The translations under genes were made by a program, and so were the position numbers. From Ostrinia nubilalis (taxonomy: Eukaryota; Arthropoda; Insecta; Lepidoptera; Crambidae): DNA of 64,000 nt. Below are positions 36,301-51,300 of this stretch, piece after piece. The stretch is taken from positions 16,554,001-16,618,000 of the forward strand of contig NC_087092.1 of assembly GCF_963855985.1 (NCBI RefSeq), written 5' to 3'. The notes beneath the pieces are model-generated. The model did no database searches and was not told the DNA's origin. It was given only the letters and a program-made list of their open reading frames with translations. Every line of letters begins with the position of its first letter. The stretch's first letter is position 1.

Positions 36301-39300
36301 TTCTACCTGAGGTTTCGCTAGAGCTGTACATGATGGATACACAAGTATTATAAGCGTTTTACTATCGACCACAAATTAATTTGATAAGGACCAAAATGGG
36401 ATACGGGGCTGGGCTTGTGAAGACGTTAGTGTTATCTAATGAGCCGTCAAACGTCATAGATAACATTAACAATCGTAATCGTATAATAATTTCATTTTCG
36501 TAAAATTAATCTTGTCGTTATCTCTATGTATAATAGCACTGGATTATCATATGCACAAAGAGCTAATAAATTCTGTAGAAATCGTCAGCAATCGCTCTGT
36601 ACTAATGTATAACATTCTCGAACAATAAAATGCAGGTGTATGAGCGATCAGCGAACAGAGTGGGACTGAGGTTTTGTAAGAGGTTGCAAATATCGATTGT
36701 ATTGCCATAGCGAATATCATTGTGTCAGCGCCTGCGCGTGTGGACCGGTCACCGTATGAATAATCGCTGTTCTTGCGTCGCTTGCGCAATGCGTAGTTTA
36801 TAGTAATTGTTGCCCGACCGACTCATTGTTAATTACCTATTAGGCATAGCCATAAACTCGCATACGATCACGTGTCAGGTAGATTTTATTGCGGGTTGCG
36901 GATTCCGTGTTTGGGCATGTTACAATACAATACAATACAATATTAACTAAAATAATAGCTTTCACATTAAATTATCGCGTAAACGATGGAGAAAGAAACC
37001 ACAAACTCTACATATCAACGATTACTCGTATACATAGCTTCATACATCATTAAGGCTTAATAGTAGAGCCACCGGCTAGTGGCGCACGCGCATCGCAACA
37101 CAATCGCATGCAAAAACCCGCATAACGGGAGATATCCCACACGTCTGCGCAGCCGTGGGCGAAAATTATAATAATTGTTTATTAGCTCATATTAATAAGG
37201 CAAGATAAATATTTTACTATGTTTGTATGAAAAAGCAAATCTTATTTTTTACTTTTTTTTTTCATTAATCGGAGAACAAAGTGAGCTTTCCTACAGGAAA
37301 AAGTATAAATAATGTGCTACCATTTAAAAAACATTGAAACGATTTATAGTGGCAATTTCAGATTTAACACCACATGTCTACCCATGGATTCCGTAATTAC
37401 TCTGTCTTATCATAAAACGTTCAAACAGTGAGCAATAAAATGGGTAATTAACTATACCTATAGAACAAAATGAGAATAGTTCCTTATCACATTCTTTAAC
37501 ATATTGACGGACGGCCCACTGTTTAAACATGGAATTTTCGGAACTATTAGACCAAGGATTCTGACACCCGAACATAACCATATCCCATTTGAACCATATC
37601 AGCGTCAACATTCTTTCGCCCAATCAACGACGTGCCAATTCGCCAATACGGCTCGAACAATCCTCGTGAGTACATTACGCGTTTAGCGCGTCGCAAGTCA
37701 GGCGGGCTGATTGTCGCTCTGAGCCGCCGCGGGGTCAACGAACCGCACGGATTTCGTTCAGCCCGAGACGAGGCCGGAGCCCGAGTGCCGGGCGAGGACC
37801 GGGACGCACATGTAATCACCCATCACGCCTCATCGCTTAGCTGAACCTAAACTAACCGGTCGGGACTGCGGTTTTTCAGCTACGCGCCGGCCGCTGTTTG
37901 TTGAACCGCTCGTAACGTCCTGGCTTCGTTGCCAATTAGTCTGCAAATCTGCCTGCGTTTCACGTAATGAGAATTGCGATGATGATTTATGATAAGGCAC
38001 TGACACTTTTCTAATAAGAACCCTCTTTCAAGAAGATTCATTTCAATGCATTCCAAATGCACAACTGCAGGGTAAAACCAAGATTTGTTAATCGTTAATC
38101 ATGAAACTGTCTAGTAAACCAAATAAAAACTGTCATAAAGATTGCCACCAACTCCGTAAAAATCAAGTGAGACCATTAGATACCTGCCGTTTACAAAAAG
38201 GCAACAGAAGTAGATGCCACACACAAAGCGGCGTATAAACGTTTACAATGGTCAGAAGCAGACACAGATAGCTTATAAGGGCAGCAAAAAAACGACATTA
38301 GAACGCCCGGCGATGCATCGACCTTCGCGATACAATGACGCGATGCGCCCGTGTAGCCAGGTGCAAATCTTTTGGCGCGAATTACGAGCCGTAGCCGGTG
38401 CGCTATACGACTCGCTTGTTGGATGACGATACATTCGTCATGATCATTCAGAGCAGCAGTGAGTCAATTGAATCATTTTTGTTATTTACGACTTTGACAA
38501 CTCACAGAACGATGAGAATTTGTTTTAACGAAATCTTCGTACCCATCTTCGTCAAAATTCAATTGATTCTGCTACACGTATTGCGAAAAAACAATCACAT
38601 TTCTATAAAATTCTTTAGAAACTTGTATAAGTAGTAAATTAGAAACAATACTCAGCGTGAAATTTAAATACTGCACTAAGAATAGTAATGGACTAAAAGT
38701 GCATCCTTGCGTGAGACCCCGCGAGTAAAAATGTGTGGCCGGTACCTGTTTGATTCTAAAAATAATATGCAATTAATCGTTCGAACTTTGTTGCAGCCGC
38801 GACTCGCGACGCATCGATACGCATCGTCAGAGACAGTAGACAACGCCATTACGATTTTATTTATCGCATACGCTTTAATTTATTCACCTTTCTTCGGCGA
38901 CAGACGGAAGCGTCAAGTAGGTAGGTGTAACACTGGTTACACAAGTGATAATGCCACTTTTATGTAAAAGTATTGCAACAAATAAAATTCAAGTTGATAA
39001 TTTTGATATAATTCTAACAACAATGCTAGAATTGACTGCAAATGTCAAAGAGGATGTGAATTATAAAGTTTTATATGCAAGTTTACCTTTCAATGAGGTT
39101 ATGGAGAGCCTTGAACAGCAACGAGCGGCACTCGTAAGAGAGGCCGCTCTCCCACGACCCCTGATCGCCTTCTGCAAAAAAATAAAACAAACTTGTTATT
39201 CAACATGCGAGGCAACTACAATTTACTTACAAGTGAGTAAAAATTCTTGAACAGAATTTTACAAAAAGCTTTACAATTTTAAATGAGGCTTGTTTACAAA

Positions 39301-42300
39301 TAGTGATAGAGTCGTTGAAAACTATTCGTTCTTGTCATTCTTAGAATCCGATGTATCAAAATAAGCTAATAAACGTGATAATAAATCTAAATTCGGCAAC
39401 ATTATGACTGCTAGATTAATTTTAGCTCCCTAACGTGGTCAAGGTTGATATGATAATGTGTACACCCCTACAGCGAAGAGTGCTGGTTGCATTGCTATAA
39501 AAGCGCATGTTGCAGTGGTAAGTGTATCGCTAGAAATAGCTGTTGTTGCATTCGCAATCGGAAGATAAACTCGGCCTATCACCGGCGTTACATGCGAAAA
39601 CAAAACCAACGGCGCGCGCGGCGTTGCCGCTCCGTGACCATCTCTCTGTTCTGCTCTAGCAAGGGGGCGGGGCGGGGGCGACCCGTGTGACGTCACGCAG
39701 TGGCTCGCAGCGCACGTGCTTGTGTTTGTCGCGCGCGCCGCGCACGAACACATACGAGCCAATGGTAAACGTCCGCTAACATTTTTAATTGACATTGAAT
39801 TTTCTATGCGGTCTCGCCGCTATGAAAACTATTTACGTACGTCGTACATTCCTAATTCGAAACATAAGTTTACCAATACGAAACTTAAGAGATATAGAAT
39901 AACCCTTGTAACATAATGGAGCGTGATGATGACTTTATGTCAAGATAATGAATGTTATCGTACAAGCGCTTGCGACGATCATAAACAGACAAGCGGGCAT
40001 GAGTGTGAAAGAGAATGATATTTTTTGCGCTTGCAGCCGTCAAGCTGGAGCGTTTCCAAGCGAGCAGCCTTGACATTCGTGCTCCAGGTGTGCGCGTGCC
40101 ATCTCCCGCCCGCAACTGAACTAGTTTTTCCAGTATCTAGCACAGTCCGACATAGATGACAAGATATAATTTATGTAATATTAATCTTACATATTTATTT
40201 TGCTTATCGCAAGTATTGTTAACAAACGCGCGATTGCAGCAATTTAATCGATTAGGCATAAAAACATTTTGTTAGCCAATCGTCATAACATCACGTTCAA
40301 AATAAGAGATCTTGTGGGTTTATGTTTGCAATGTTGTTAAACGAACGGCGAGGAGTTGCGTAACAGAAATATTGCACCTTTAAAGGAAACAAGCGAGTCG
40401 GAGAGCCGACCGGCAACTAAAAATCACTAGTCAAGGGCGTCAAGTATCGCGGTCAGGCAGTAACCTGACCATAACAAATGATTCAGACGTCTTCGATCGG
40501 TTCGTTTGTGTTGGAATCGGCGGAACGAGGGGCGAGGCCTTGTTCAGTAATACAACAGTGGTTCGTCAAAATAATCCACCTCTTCTCATGTGGTCTCGAA
40601 TAAGAACATTGTTGTCTTATGCTCCTTTGAAGTCCGTTGTAAAATTGTAATATCTTGATCTATCCCAATAAAAACTTTACGACGTGTGGAAACCGCTATA
40701 CAAATGGCGAATATGAGCGGATCGTTCGCTGCAATCATTATCACGTCGGCCGGTTCGGCACCATCGAGTACATCTCCCAAGGCCGTTGACGCAACGAACG
40801 GTACGCTTACTGTATCCAATACCGATATGCCCCAACACGGGGCCGGTCACGATCCAGCCCGGTCCATGGTGCCATCGACTAGTCGAGATTCGTAAGGAAT
40901 TAGAAATTCCTACCTAGCTCGAAGCAATTTCGAGTTTGAAATGTGGGACGATTTTGAGAGGCAATAGAATGTTTATTTTGAAGGATTCGGTAGTCTGTTA
41001 GAAAGGGATTTTGTGGTTTTGCGATGAGAATATTTCGCCATCTGCATCGCTCCCATTTGAATTGTGCGCGAGCAGCAGTCTTGCTAGACTTGACTCCAAT
41101 TATATTTTGCTGGTGAATTTGTGCAGTATCTGGCTAGTGTTTGAGAGCGTTGCATTTAATGCAATCACGAGGATAGTTTAAGGTTCAAGGTCGCTTGTTT
41201 TGTCGCGGTGTAACGGCGGTGGTTGGCACCACCTTGCGGGATCGATAGCGGGCAGACGCCGCGCGCCGCCGCGCTGCCCGTCTTCTCCCTGCTATGAACG
41301 CAACGATCGCCATGCGACTATCACCCGCGGAATGTTTGGAGATGCCGCCGGTTACTGATAACGCGCTGATAGCGCTTGTATTGCCGATTATACGACAACT
41401 TGGGAGTTTATGAAATATTGATATCCCTCCTTGGTTTAATAGGTAATGAATTTTGATTATTGGTTGGTATAATAATCTTGCGGATACATAAATAGTGGCA
41501 ACATGCAGCAAGACACGTGGGACGATTAGCTCTCGCTCGCGCACTCGACTTGCAAGACAATATCTGCATCGTCTCGAGCTTCAACTTATAATATGTCTGT
41601 AGCCTTACCTATGTATAATACATTCATGTTGAAACGGCAGTCGGTACATGTTTCTAGTATGCAAAATGTATAATATTGTATTATGGAATTAAACTGTTAG
41701 TCAAGCATAATTAATATAAGACTCTACATAAGTTTATCATCATCAAAATCAGTTTGAGTTGTAAATTTGCATGCACGGAGAGCTAAGGCTAGATGATGAT
41801 CAGCGTCACGAGCAATCTTACTTGCCCTGAATGACAATTAGGAACCAATTCATTTAAGAATCATAATTAAAATAGTTTACGTAGAGGTCGACCTTGCTAT
41901 CAAGCTAGCTAGCGCTTCGTTGGTAGGGATATCGTGTATCAATACAATAAAATTAATTACATAACTGAGTAGTTGTTTGCGCATTGTTCTGCCAATCATG
42001 TATTCAAATTCAAATTCAAATTATTTATTGCATGTCACATGGGTAAGGGTTGACAGGAACATAATATTTTGATACTCAATAAAACAAATTGTTAATTCGT
42101 GTAGGTTGTGGAAGAGATCATCGGTATAAATAGAGAATGTTATTTTGAGCGGTTCAGGTAAAACTTAAATTGATATCTCGTAAGCGTGGCAAGCCTCGGA
42201 TTTCGAGTAAATTATTTCAAGGAAAGAGTTTCGTTTGGCGCGGAAACGCTTAAGGAAGGTAGGTAAACAGTACGCGATACAGTCAAGAATGCGGGCGGCG

Positions 42301-45300
42301 CGACTGTGTCCATGTCGCGGAAAACCTGCGCGCGCTTTGTTTACAACGCGGGTCGCCGCGAGGTTACCGCGACATGCACCGCTCATGCATGCTTCTAGAA
42401 ACCACTGCAGCTACTTCTTTAAAGGACAAAGGACACGACAAAAATGGACCGTGGTATACTTTGTACATACAGCTGCGATGGCATTTAACCTGATTCGCCC
42501 GCCGATAATGTAATTCAAGATCGTATCGAGCGCGTGGAAATCTGTGAATTCGCGCGCGCCCTCTGCAGCTCGGGCCCCGTCCCTCCTGTGCGGCGGGTGT
42601 TTGGCCGTCCCGCTCGCACGCGCCCACGTGCGCGTGACGTCACTCACTCCCCGCCTACGTCATGGACCGCCCGCGAGCCTTCCACCCGGCCCGATACGGG
42701 CGAAGAAGCCTACCCCGTTCCGTCTTAGTTTGTGGATAGTTTGCGTGTATATTATGGATGGATGAACCAAAGTTGACGTTGATAAAGAATTTTATAATTT
42801 ACGTTTTCCGCGATATTGTAACGAGTAACTGACATAGTGAGTGTACATAATGCAAATAGCGAGTTTAATCACAACAATTTTCCTGTACAAAAAGTTGATA
42901 ATAATTTTCCAATAGCAAACTAGGTTGCTGTATTATGGTTTTTCTTCTCATGATGCCTTCATATGCCAAATTCCAATTGATTTATCAATTCAAATCTCAA
43001 AAATGAACCCCAGACATTCTGGTGTTGAAGTGCCCCGTTCGCTATCATTGTCGCTGGGCGGATCTCGCGACATCTGCGCAGGCAGCTGCTCGCCTCCCTC
43101 GCTTTGTTCCAGCTCCTGTGTCAAGACGTGACGTCGCAACACGCCGCGCCTCACACACGCACGCCGCGCGTGTGCACTTCCCACTACCACACTACACCCT
43201 CACAATTACGCGACGCTTCCCGGAAAGCAATTTTAGACGCTGATTACGAATCACGGCAAAACTGCTGTGTAAATTCTAAATAAGGTAAAATATTAAATAA
43301 TAATTTAACCTGCGATAGTTTATTAGTTGGAAAGTACAGAGGTCAAATTATTGTAACCTATGAGGAATCAATTAAAACTATCAAATACTATTTAATTAAA
43401 ACAAATCAGCGATAAGTGTAGCGATTTACTGGAAATGCCGGAATGAAAACACGACCGCGTTAAACAAACCGATGTTGTAGTGCAACCGTAAGCGGTTAAC
43501 CGATCGATAGTCGCTAGAGGCGGCGGCGCGCGCGCATCAATAAATAGCCCGATCCGGTGCGCGCCCGTCGATATACGTCACGAGAATTTTATTAATAAAA
43601 CACCGAACAACGCGCGAACACACCAAACGTTCAACAACCCCGCGCAAGAGGCCATTCTTACCTCGCATAGTTACATCACTTGAATTGGACGTACAATACC
43701 TTGCGTAATATGCGAGCTTGATTCCTGCGGCTTCAGGACAGGGTAGCCATACGTAAGAATGAAGAACCAAGAGAGACTCGTATTTAAAAGAAGTTACTTC
43801 GAAAGTTGAAATAAGTAAGAACATAACCACTAGACATCTTGGTACAAGAGATCAAAGTGAACCGGGTCAGATCAGAGCCTAGAACATTCCGAGTGGCGGC
43901 AACATTAGCACCGTTATGAACTACGATGACAAGCCGCGCCGAGGAGCCGGCTCAGAGCGCATCTTCCCACGGCCTCACTACCTTGCTGTTTGGAAGGAGC
44001 ATTGCGTATACCAGACCGATAACTCACCATGAGATGAGACCCTTTAATTTACAAGTATGATCGCTAACATAAATTATGTAATAATTAATTTACATAGATA
44101 GTGTTTGTAAATAATTATAACAAAATTTCATTGACAGCATAGAGCTCTCCACCAAGCGTTTCAATCCGAGTCTAAAATTATCAGAATCACATGCAGTCGA
44201 TCAACCAAAATAATCGTGCGGTCTGTAGAAAGCGGTACGCATTGCATTTCTCTTGCGGAGCACTCGAGTCAATTCCCACAATAACTGCGTTGGCTGCGCG
44301 CGCGCATTCAACCCACGCCGCCCTAACTGCTAATTAATAAACCTAACGGCTCGTTTCCACACTCTCATGATTTATTTGGCCAAGCGGAACAATATGAGAC
44401 TGGAACTCAACTGGTGTTTATTCAGAAAGTTTAGACTTCATTTGATACGGCAATGTTGTAAACCTTACGCAAGCCGTCGATTATATTGCAATAGAGATAA
44501 ATACGAGTTCAGAAATGGAGATAAATTCAATATTTAGCAAAAATCATAGATACTATTGAGGATTTTAAAGATAATAAATTTACTGGAAACACTTTTGTTC
44601 CAATGAACATAGCATTTGACAGAACCCAAACAAAGGGACCAGCGGAAGAAGCCAGCGTTATCTCGACACATCACAAGCATATCTTTCCCGATGAGATAAT
44701 GTTTGTATTAGATAACAGTTTCCAAGTAACGTTACATAGAAATGTAACTGCACTCGCACATGAAGCGAGGCGCGAAGTGTGATGAAGCGGCTAGTGGTGG
44801 CGATGAAGTCATTTCGCTATCGAGACACTGGGATGGAGCGGTTGGAGCCCTTATTTGAGGGCGTATGGGCATCGAACGCGGGGCTGGGTCAACGACTGCG
44901 CCCCGGCCCGCGGCCGACGTCAAATAATTCATCTAGTCCACCATTCGACACGGGGCGGCCAGAGAATGTTGCGCTATGCGATCGCGGTATCGGTTAGTCA
45001 CACATAATACGTTACTCTGTATTAACTGCGTGAACAAATCGCGACCAACTAACGGAATCTTTAGCGAATCATCTCCACTTGTGGTTATCGGGAAGACAAT
45101 TCAATAAATTGATATTACATTTTTAATGTTGTCCTCAATTAAATAAACCGATTGAAATGTCGGTTAAAATTTAAAACGGCAGAGTTCACTGACAGCGTGT
45201 AGACTGTAGACCGCCGTCAAGCGAGGCATTGTAAGGAATTTGGGCGACGCGGCGCGGGGAGCACGCGCACAGTAACCATTTATCGTCGACTGTTTATAAA

Positions 45301-48300
45301 TTGCCCTCGAAACAAGAACATACCTCAAAGTGGTATGACAAGTTTTTCGAACAAATTGAAACATTTTAACGAGTCGTTTCAAGTATGCAGTGTTCAAGCG
45401 ATCACGGTTGACGGCTAGTTTTATTTTAATGGATTCTTGCGTTTTAGACGTCGTTCTTTACGCTGCGTAGTCCTTCAAAACCAGACCCGGCGTGGTCCTT
45501 GAACATCTGTCTGCATAATGTCGGGGGTCGGGCCACATGTAGGGGACATGTGCAGAAGGATCAGGTGTCGCACTGACCGCGGGCAAACCCTGCGGAACGG
45601 GTTATCGAACGACTCGCCGCGGCCACCGGCCAGACACGGGAGAAAGTAAAAACTAATATTCTGGCAAAAATTAATGAAGGCACAGACACTGCGCGATGTA
45701 GCACCAATTAAACAGACTTCAAGATTGTCAGCCAGTCACCGGGCCCGCTGGGATTTAAACGATAGCAACGACGAAGACTATTAGAATTAAAGTGAACAAT
45801 GTTGCAAGAACAAAAAGAGCTAGATTGAGGCTCGTTACGGATAACGAGGCGTCCTCCGAGGCGAAGGCGAAAAGAAACGATTTAATTGCGACCACAATTA
45901 GCCTACAAAACAACCTGTTGCGTTCGCATTACTGAAATGTTTAAACGGTGAAGCAAGACTTATTCTCATCTCATCTGAATAGATCAGTGATAGATGTGAC
46001 TTTCGTGTTGGTGGAGGGTATTTAGAGATAATATGGTATTCTGGGCATGTACGACATCGAGATTAGGGCGTAAGAAAGAAGGCTTTGTTTGGGAGTTCTA
46101 CAGGCTTACGTTACGCCGCACAGTGGATAAGAATCGGAGAAAAAAGGCGGGAAGCATCGTTCCGAAAAAATGTATAATGTCTGTTTCGATGACATGCCCT
46201 ACAATGTAATTAGGTACTGTAAAATTATTTTCTCATAATTAAGTTTATGAAAAGCACATTTATTAAAAAATCGTATTAAAAGGGATGGAGAAAAAATCGA
46301 AGCACTGCATGTTGTAGCTTAATTCTGTCTCTTCCCATATTTGTCCATCGTCTAATTTCAAAATAAAATGCAATTAGACCCCATTTTCAGTAACAAAAGT
46401 TACAGGAGAACATTATCGTACCTCTGATGCTAATTTTATCTCATTTCCGAACCGCTGTGCAGCGACAGCTGTCGGATCCTCGCGGAGCACAAAGCGTACC
46501 CCGCGTAAGTCGCGCACCACGCGGGCATTAGGCGGCTAATTACCGGCTCTCGTTGCGATACTGTCTAGACGTATTCCGGCTTTGTTACTGCAGATTAGCA
46601 CAACTGAAGTAATGGAGCTAAGAGCTCACTACACCCAATACGAGGGGACTTCCTTAACCCTCCGCGTTGAGAAGGGGAGTTGATATACCCCAGTAAAAAT
46701 CTGATTTGAGAACTGAACATAAAATCGAAGCAGCCATATTACAGAAAGTTTCGAAGAACAACACTAAAAGTAGAATCTGAATTGGCCTCCTCAATGAACT
46801 TGGAAAGATTTTACTAGTATTTGGCACCGGTTCAAAAACACATGGCAGATGGTGTATCAGATTGAGTGCCGTGTGTCGGAACTATGATGCGTAAGGGCGA
46901 TATTAGCTCGGGATGATCGGCGCGGCGCGGGCGCGGGCGATGCGGTGTCGCTCGATCCAGAGCCTGTGAACACGATTGAGAGGTCGTGGTCGGCGTGACC
47001 TTCCGGACCCTAAAGGGATTCGGTGAAAAAGTAACATTTTTCCGAGTAGCTTTAGCTAATATTTTTTTATTATTTGCTTAGGGGCATTTATGTAACCGAA
47101 AGATAAGCCAACGCCGTTCATTAACATTTAGATATTTGATAAGCGGGTCATATCCAACCAAACGTCAAAAACACATTCGTTTATTTACTTTTCATGGCCT
47201 CATTGGGAAGGGTAGAGAGCCGTCGCATAAAAATTTCAGCTTAACCGCCTTGCGTGCCCTGGTTTCGAATTCAAGTAATCTAACTCTGAGTTTACTTATT
47301 CACAGTAATTGCGTATTGTTTTGTCGCATATTAACCCCAAGACGTACAGCGATAGGGCGTCACGGCATTGCCGGCATCGCGCCGTATCGATCAGTGCACC
47401 GGGCGGGCCGGGCGGGCGGCCGGCCGGGGCGGGCGGGCCCTACCACTTATCGCCGTCTTCACACCTAATTTATCGCGCCGCAATCGCCGATGCTCGTAAA
47501 ATCAAAATCAAAATCAAAATCAAAAAATATTTATTCAGTTTAGACCACAAGTGGCACTTATGAACGTCAATAGAAAATAATAAAAAAAGAAAAGGTAGCC
47601 CTTATGGGGCACTTTACATGTCTCCTTATCTTTTGGGCCCTACCAGCGCTTCGAGACAAACATATGGCAAGTGCTGAGAAGAAACGCCGGAACAAACTCA
47701 GTCACCACTTATTGCCAGGAATTATCTAACGGTAAGAATAGTCAAATTTAATTTGCGTACCTAGCGCGACGCTCTTTTCGTTGTATCGTATTGTGCGGTG
47801 GTTTGGGTAACGATTGGAATGGTAGTCTGTAATGATCGCGGCACTGGAATTCTTTCTGAGACCAGCTTTCATGGAGAAAAGTTTTCATAAGCTCTTTTTA
47901 AATCATTGCCACTTTTATTATCATTGATCTATTACAACAATGAAATGTTTATGTACACATGATAACACATTTATTTTTAAAGATTAACTTCCATTTAAAA
48001 TATTTATCTGTCATTTCAATGATTGATCTTTACAAAGTGCAAAGCTAAACAACGTAACGATTATAATTGTTTTACAACATCGTAATTATGTTACAATCAT
48101 ATCGTCACAATCACAAACTAGCACAATACATACATTCATTATAAATCACCGGCAGGTAGAATATTCAATTCCCCGCAACATCTTTTTCAATTCCCAAATT
48201 GTCAATTCGTGCCCCTACATCCAACCCTTTGTAAACATTCGAGTTAACAATAACGTCTGTAATACATGTACAGTGTTGTTTCGGCAGGGGCGTGAAGGTC

Positions 48301-51300
48301 GCCGGCGCGGACACGTGGTCTCCGTGTAAATTGGAGCGGGACCCCTCCCACTCGTAGGGCCGTAGCCTCGTAGTCCGTAGCGTTTGTAGCAGCGGCTGTT
48401 CCGCAACGCGTTTTCCGAATTTTCAGCGCTGACCGTTTGTATCGGAACGAGAGAGATAGTCGAAATACGCAAACCGCGTTGAGTTGCGTCCCGTTACAGA
48501 CGCGATCGATACGCATCGCTCTCGCGTCCGCTCCGCTACATTTATGCGCGACCACCCGAAATATTATGCACCATTTTTTGAACAAAACGAAATAAAAAAC
48601 AGCCTTGCTCCCGACTTTGTACTGAGAAAGTAGGGTCGCAAAATAAGACCAACAAGGGCGTAACGCTAGAATCTTTGTCGCAGTAGTTATAATGAGCGAA
48701 ACTCGTAAGTCAAAAGCGGAATCACTTAACATTTGTTTAATTGTAAAAAAGGGTTAAAAGTAGTTTAATGGCCTTTTACACCGAAAGCTTTCATAACAGA
48801 ATTTTCCTATCGCAATCCAGTCTGGCTTTAACGAAATTACATGGCCATCAGCATCAAAGCGAGCGATCGTGCGATATGGGGATATCGTTATTAATATTGA
48901 AGCGGGCGGCCACCCCGCCAGCCGCCAGGTGTGTCGCCAGCCTAATTGGTGCGACGATTTGATGGGGCCAACTGATTGGTTCATTTGCGCTCTGGAAACC
49001 CTAATAGGAATGCTCGACTTGAACTAGATTGGTCGTGAACAGACAGCAAGAGCGACTCTACATTTTACTTCCTTCGTTTTCCATTCAAAACTAAAAATCA
49101 TTGATATTATTTCTCTCTAATTCATCAAAATTTTAAATGGTGTTTAGCTAATAAAAGCTTTATCAGTTTTAGTAAAAAAATATTTGAAGAGACGTGTTTT
49201 ATTGAAAAAGTGACTATTTTAATGTTTAATTCATAATGTAAGTTTTAGTTCTAATTCATTTAACGAGTATCCATCCATGCTCTACATTTAACAAATAGAA
49301 AATTCTAACAGTGTTATTACATCATTATAATATCTCGTAGGGAGGAAAGTTTCGCTGAAAATGTCAGGGTCGGGCGAGCTATCATTTATCATTTCATCTC
49401 TCGCAAAACGGTCCAGAAATGGTAATAACGTTCGAGAGGAACGCTTGGAATATTTCAACTGGGTTTGGTCTAGTAATTTAGTCGGTTAATATTAAAGCGG
49501 CGTTAATAATAAGTCTCTGGTGGCGGAGCGAGCAGTTCGCCGAAGGTCTGGTGGGTAGATTAGAAAATCTAGATGTTTAGGCCTTCATTAATTTCATTAG
49601 GGACGTGCTAAAGGCCGGTTCGTATCTGCCGCCCGCGGGGTGGTAACGTGACATTTGCCGCCGCCCCCTCCCCGGCCCACGTGCCGCGCCCGAACAATAT
49701 CCAGCATTCGGCCTTCGGAATTCCAGAGTAATATTCATAGTAAACAAAGTGACCGACTTTCATCAGACGGGGCGAATTTACATGCCGCTGTTTGGATAGA
49801 AATACGGATAGGGTTTAGTTGGGATCATTGTTAAATCAAGGATTCTGAATTCTAATAGTCTTGTTTGCGTCCACTGAAACTTACATTTAAATTATTAAAC
49901 ATATTGATATGTCCCATAAAAAAACTTGATATTATACTGAATTTTCTTTGTATGTACTTAGTTACCACAAAAAAAGCATAAAACCGTAAGCGGGAAGATT
50001 GCCTTTTTCCCGCAACAAACGCGAATTTACATTCAGGACATGTATATTTGCATGTTACGTTCCTTTCCTTCAATATTCCGCAAATCGCCCGCCGCCCGCG
50101 CCCCGCGCGCCCTAAACAGATTACCGGCGTCGCCGGCCCGCCTCCCGCCGTTAATCTCCGCGTAAATAGCGTCACGTACCGCGCCGGATCCCCAAATTAT
50201 AACCGGCGGCTACGGTGAAATATTAACCACTAAAGCACCTCAGTTAACATGCCAATCGAATTAAACGCGGCTGAATTTCATTTTTAAATCGTCTGGTCCG
50301 TATGTGATCGCCAGTGAAATCAGTTCGTTGTACTATCCAGTAAACATTCGCTTATCTTTTAGTGGATATTAATGTGTAGTGCCATTCAAAATGTTGAATG
50401 AGTCTCATTTCATATGTAGGTCATTTAACAGCATCAGGAGCTAATCAATTTGTATCTATTTTCCCGCATCTTGCTCATATTTGAAAGGGAGAGAGCCGTT
50501 CAAAGCGGAAAGGGACTGCTTATTGTGGTTTCAAGTCTTCAAAGCAGACTAGTGAGTCGTCCATGTCCACAAGTGAGCGATATTGTGTGCAATAAACCAG
50601 TTTCGTGCAATACGCGTCTGCGGGCGTCGCCGCGCGGCGTTCGGCCACTCGGGCGGGAAATTGCTACGTTCGGCTATTTCCGTCCGCCCCACTCGCGCGC
50701 CGACCTTCGATCAATGCAGAACGCTGCATATGGAACGAGTCAATAACAGGATTCCATCTGTATGATGCTTCCCAGTTTCCCAGAATTTGCCGAAAATGGC
50801 GATGTGAACATTTTCCATGATCTTGACATAAATTGGAACAATAACATCGTGAAAAATGCGTTGTAAATTAACCTTGTCAACTTCCGCATTCATTTTAGTA
50901 TGAAAAAAGAAATACCCACGCACGGTAGATGTATCGAGAAAATATTCTAATCAAATGCAGTGGTTCGCCTTCGCGTTTCTTGTTTTTTCCCCGTCTACGA
51001 TAGAGCGTATACGCGTCCAACGAGTTGCGTGGAAGCCTCGAGTCCTTGCGGCGCGCGTTGCCATTTAAGCGGAAACTGGGTGACCGGGAGAGATTTATCG
51101 GTGCAATAACGGATTTATTTTTAGCGCCTGTACAGCGTGTACCACTCAAAATAGAATGACACCGACGTGCGAATTTATTGCCGAGGCAAATATTAGCATC
51201 TGACACCGTTCATAGACCAAATAAGCACGGGAGTCATCAATGAAAGAGAGAGACATCATCTTCCGTCTATTGATAACATGCTAGTGTTAAGGCGTGTCTG

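Noticed and set aside
40586..40895. Overlapping 77- and 69-codon ORFs
   Set aside because: No domain, no splice context and both strands open; probably chance in a GC-richer island.
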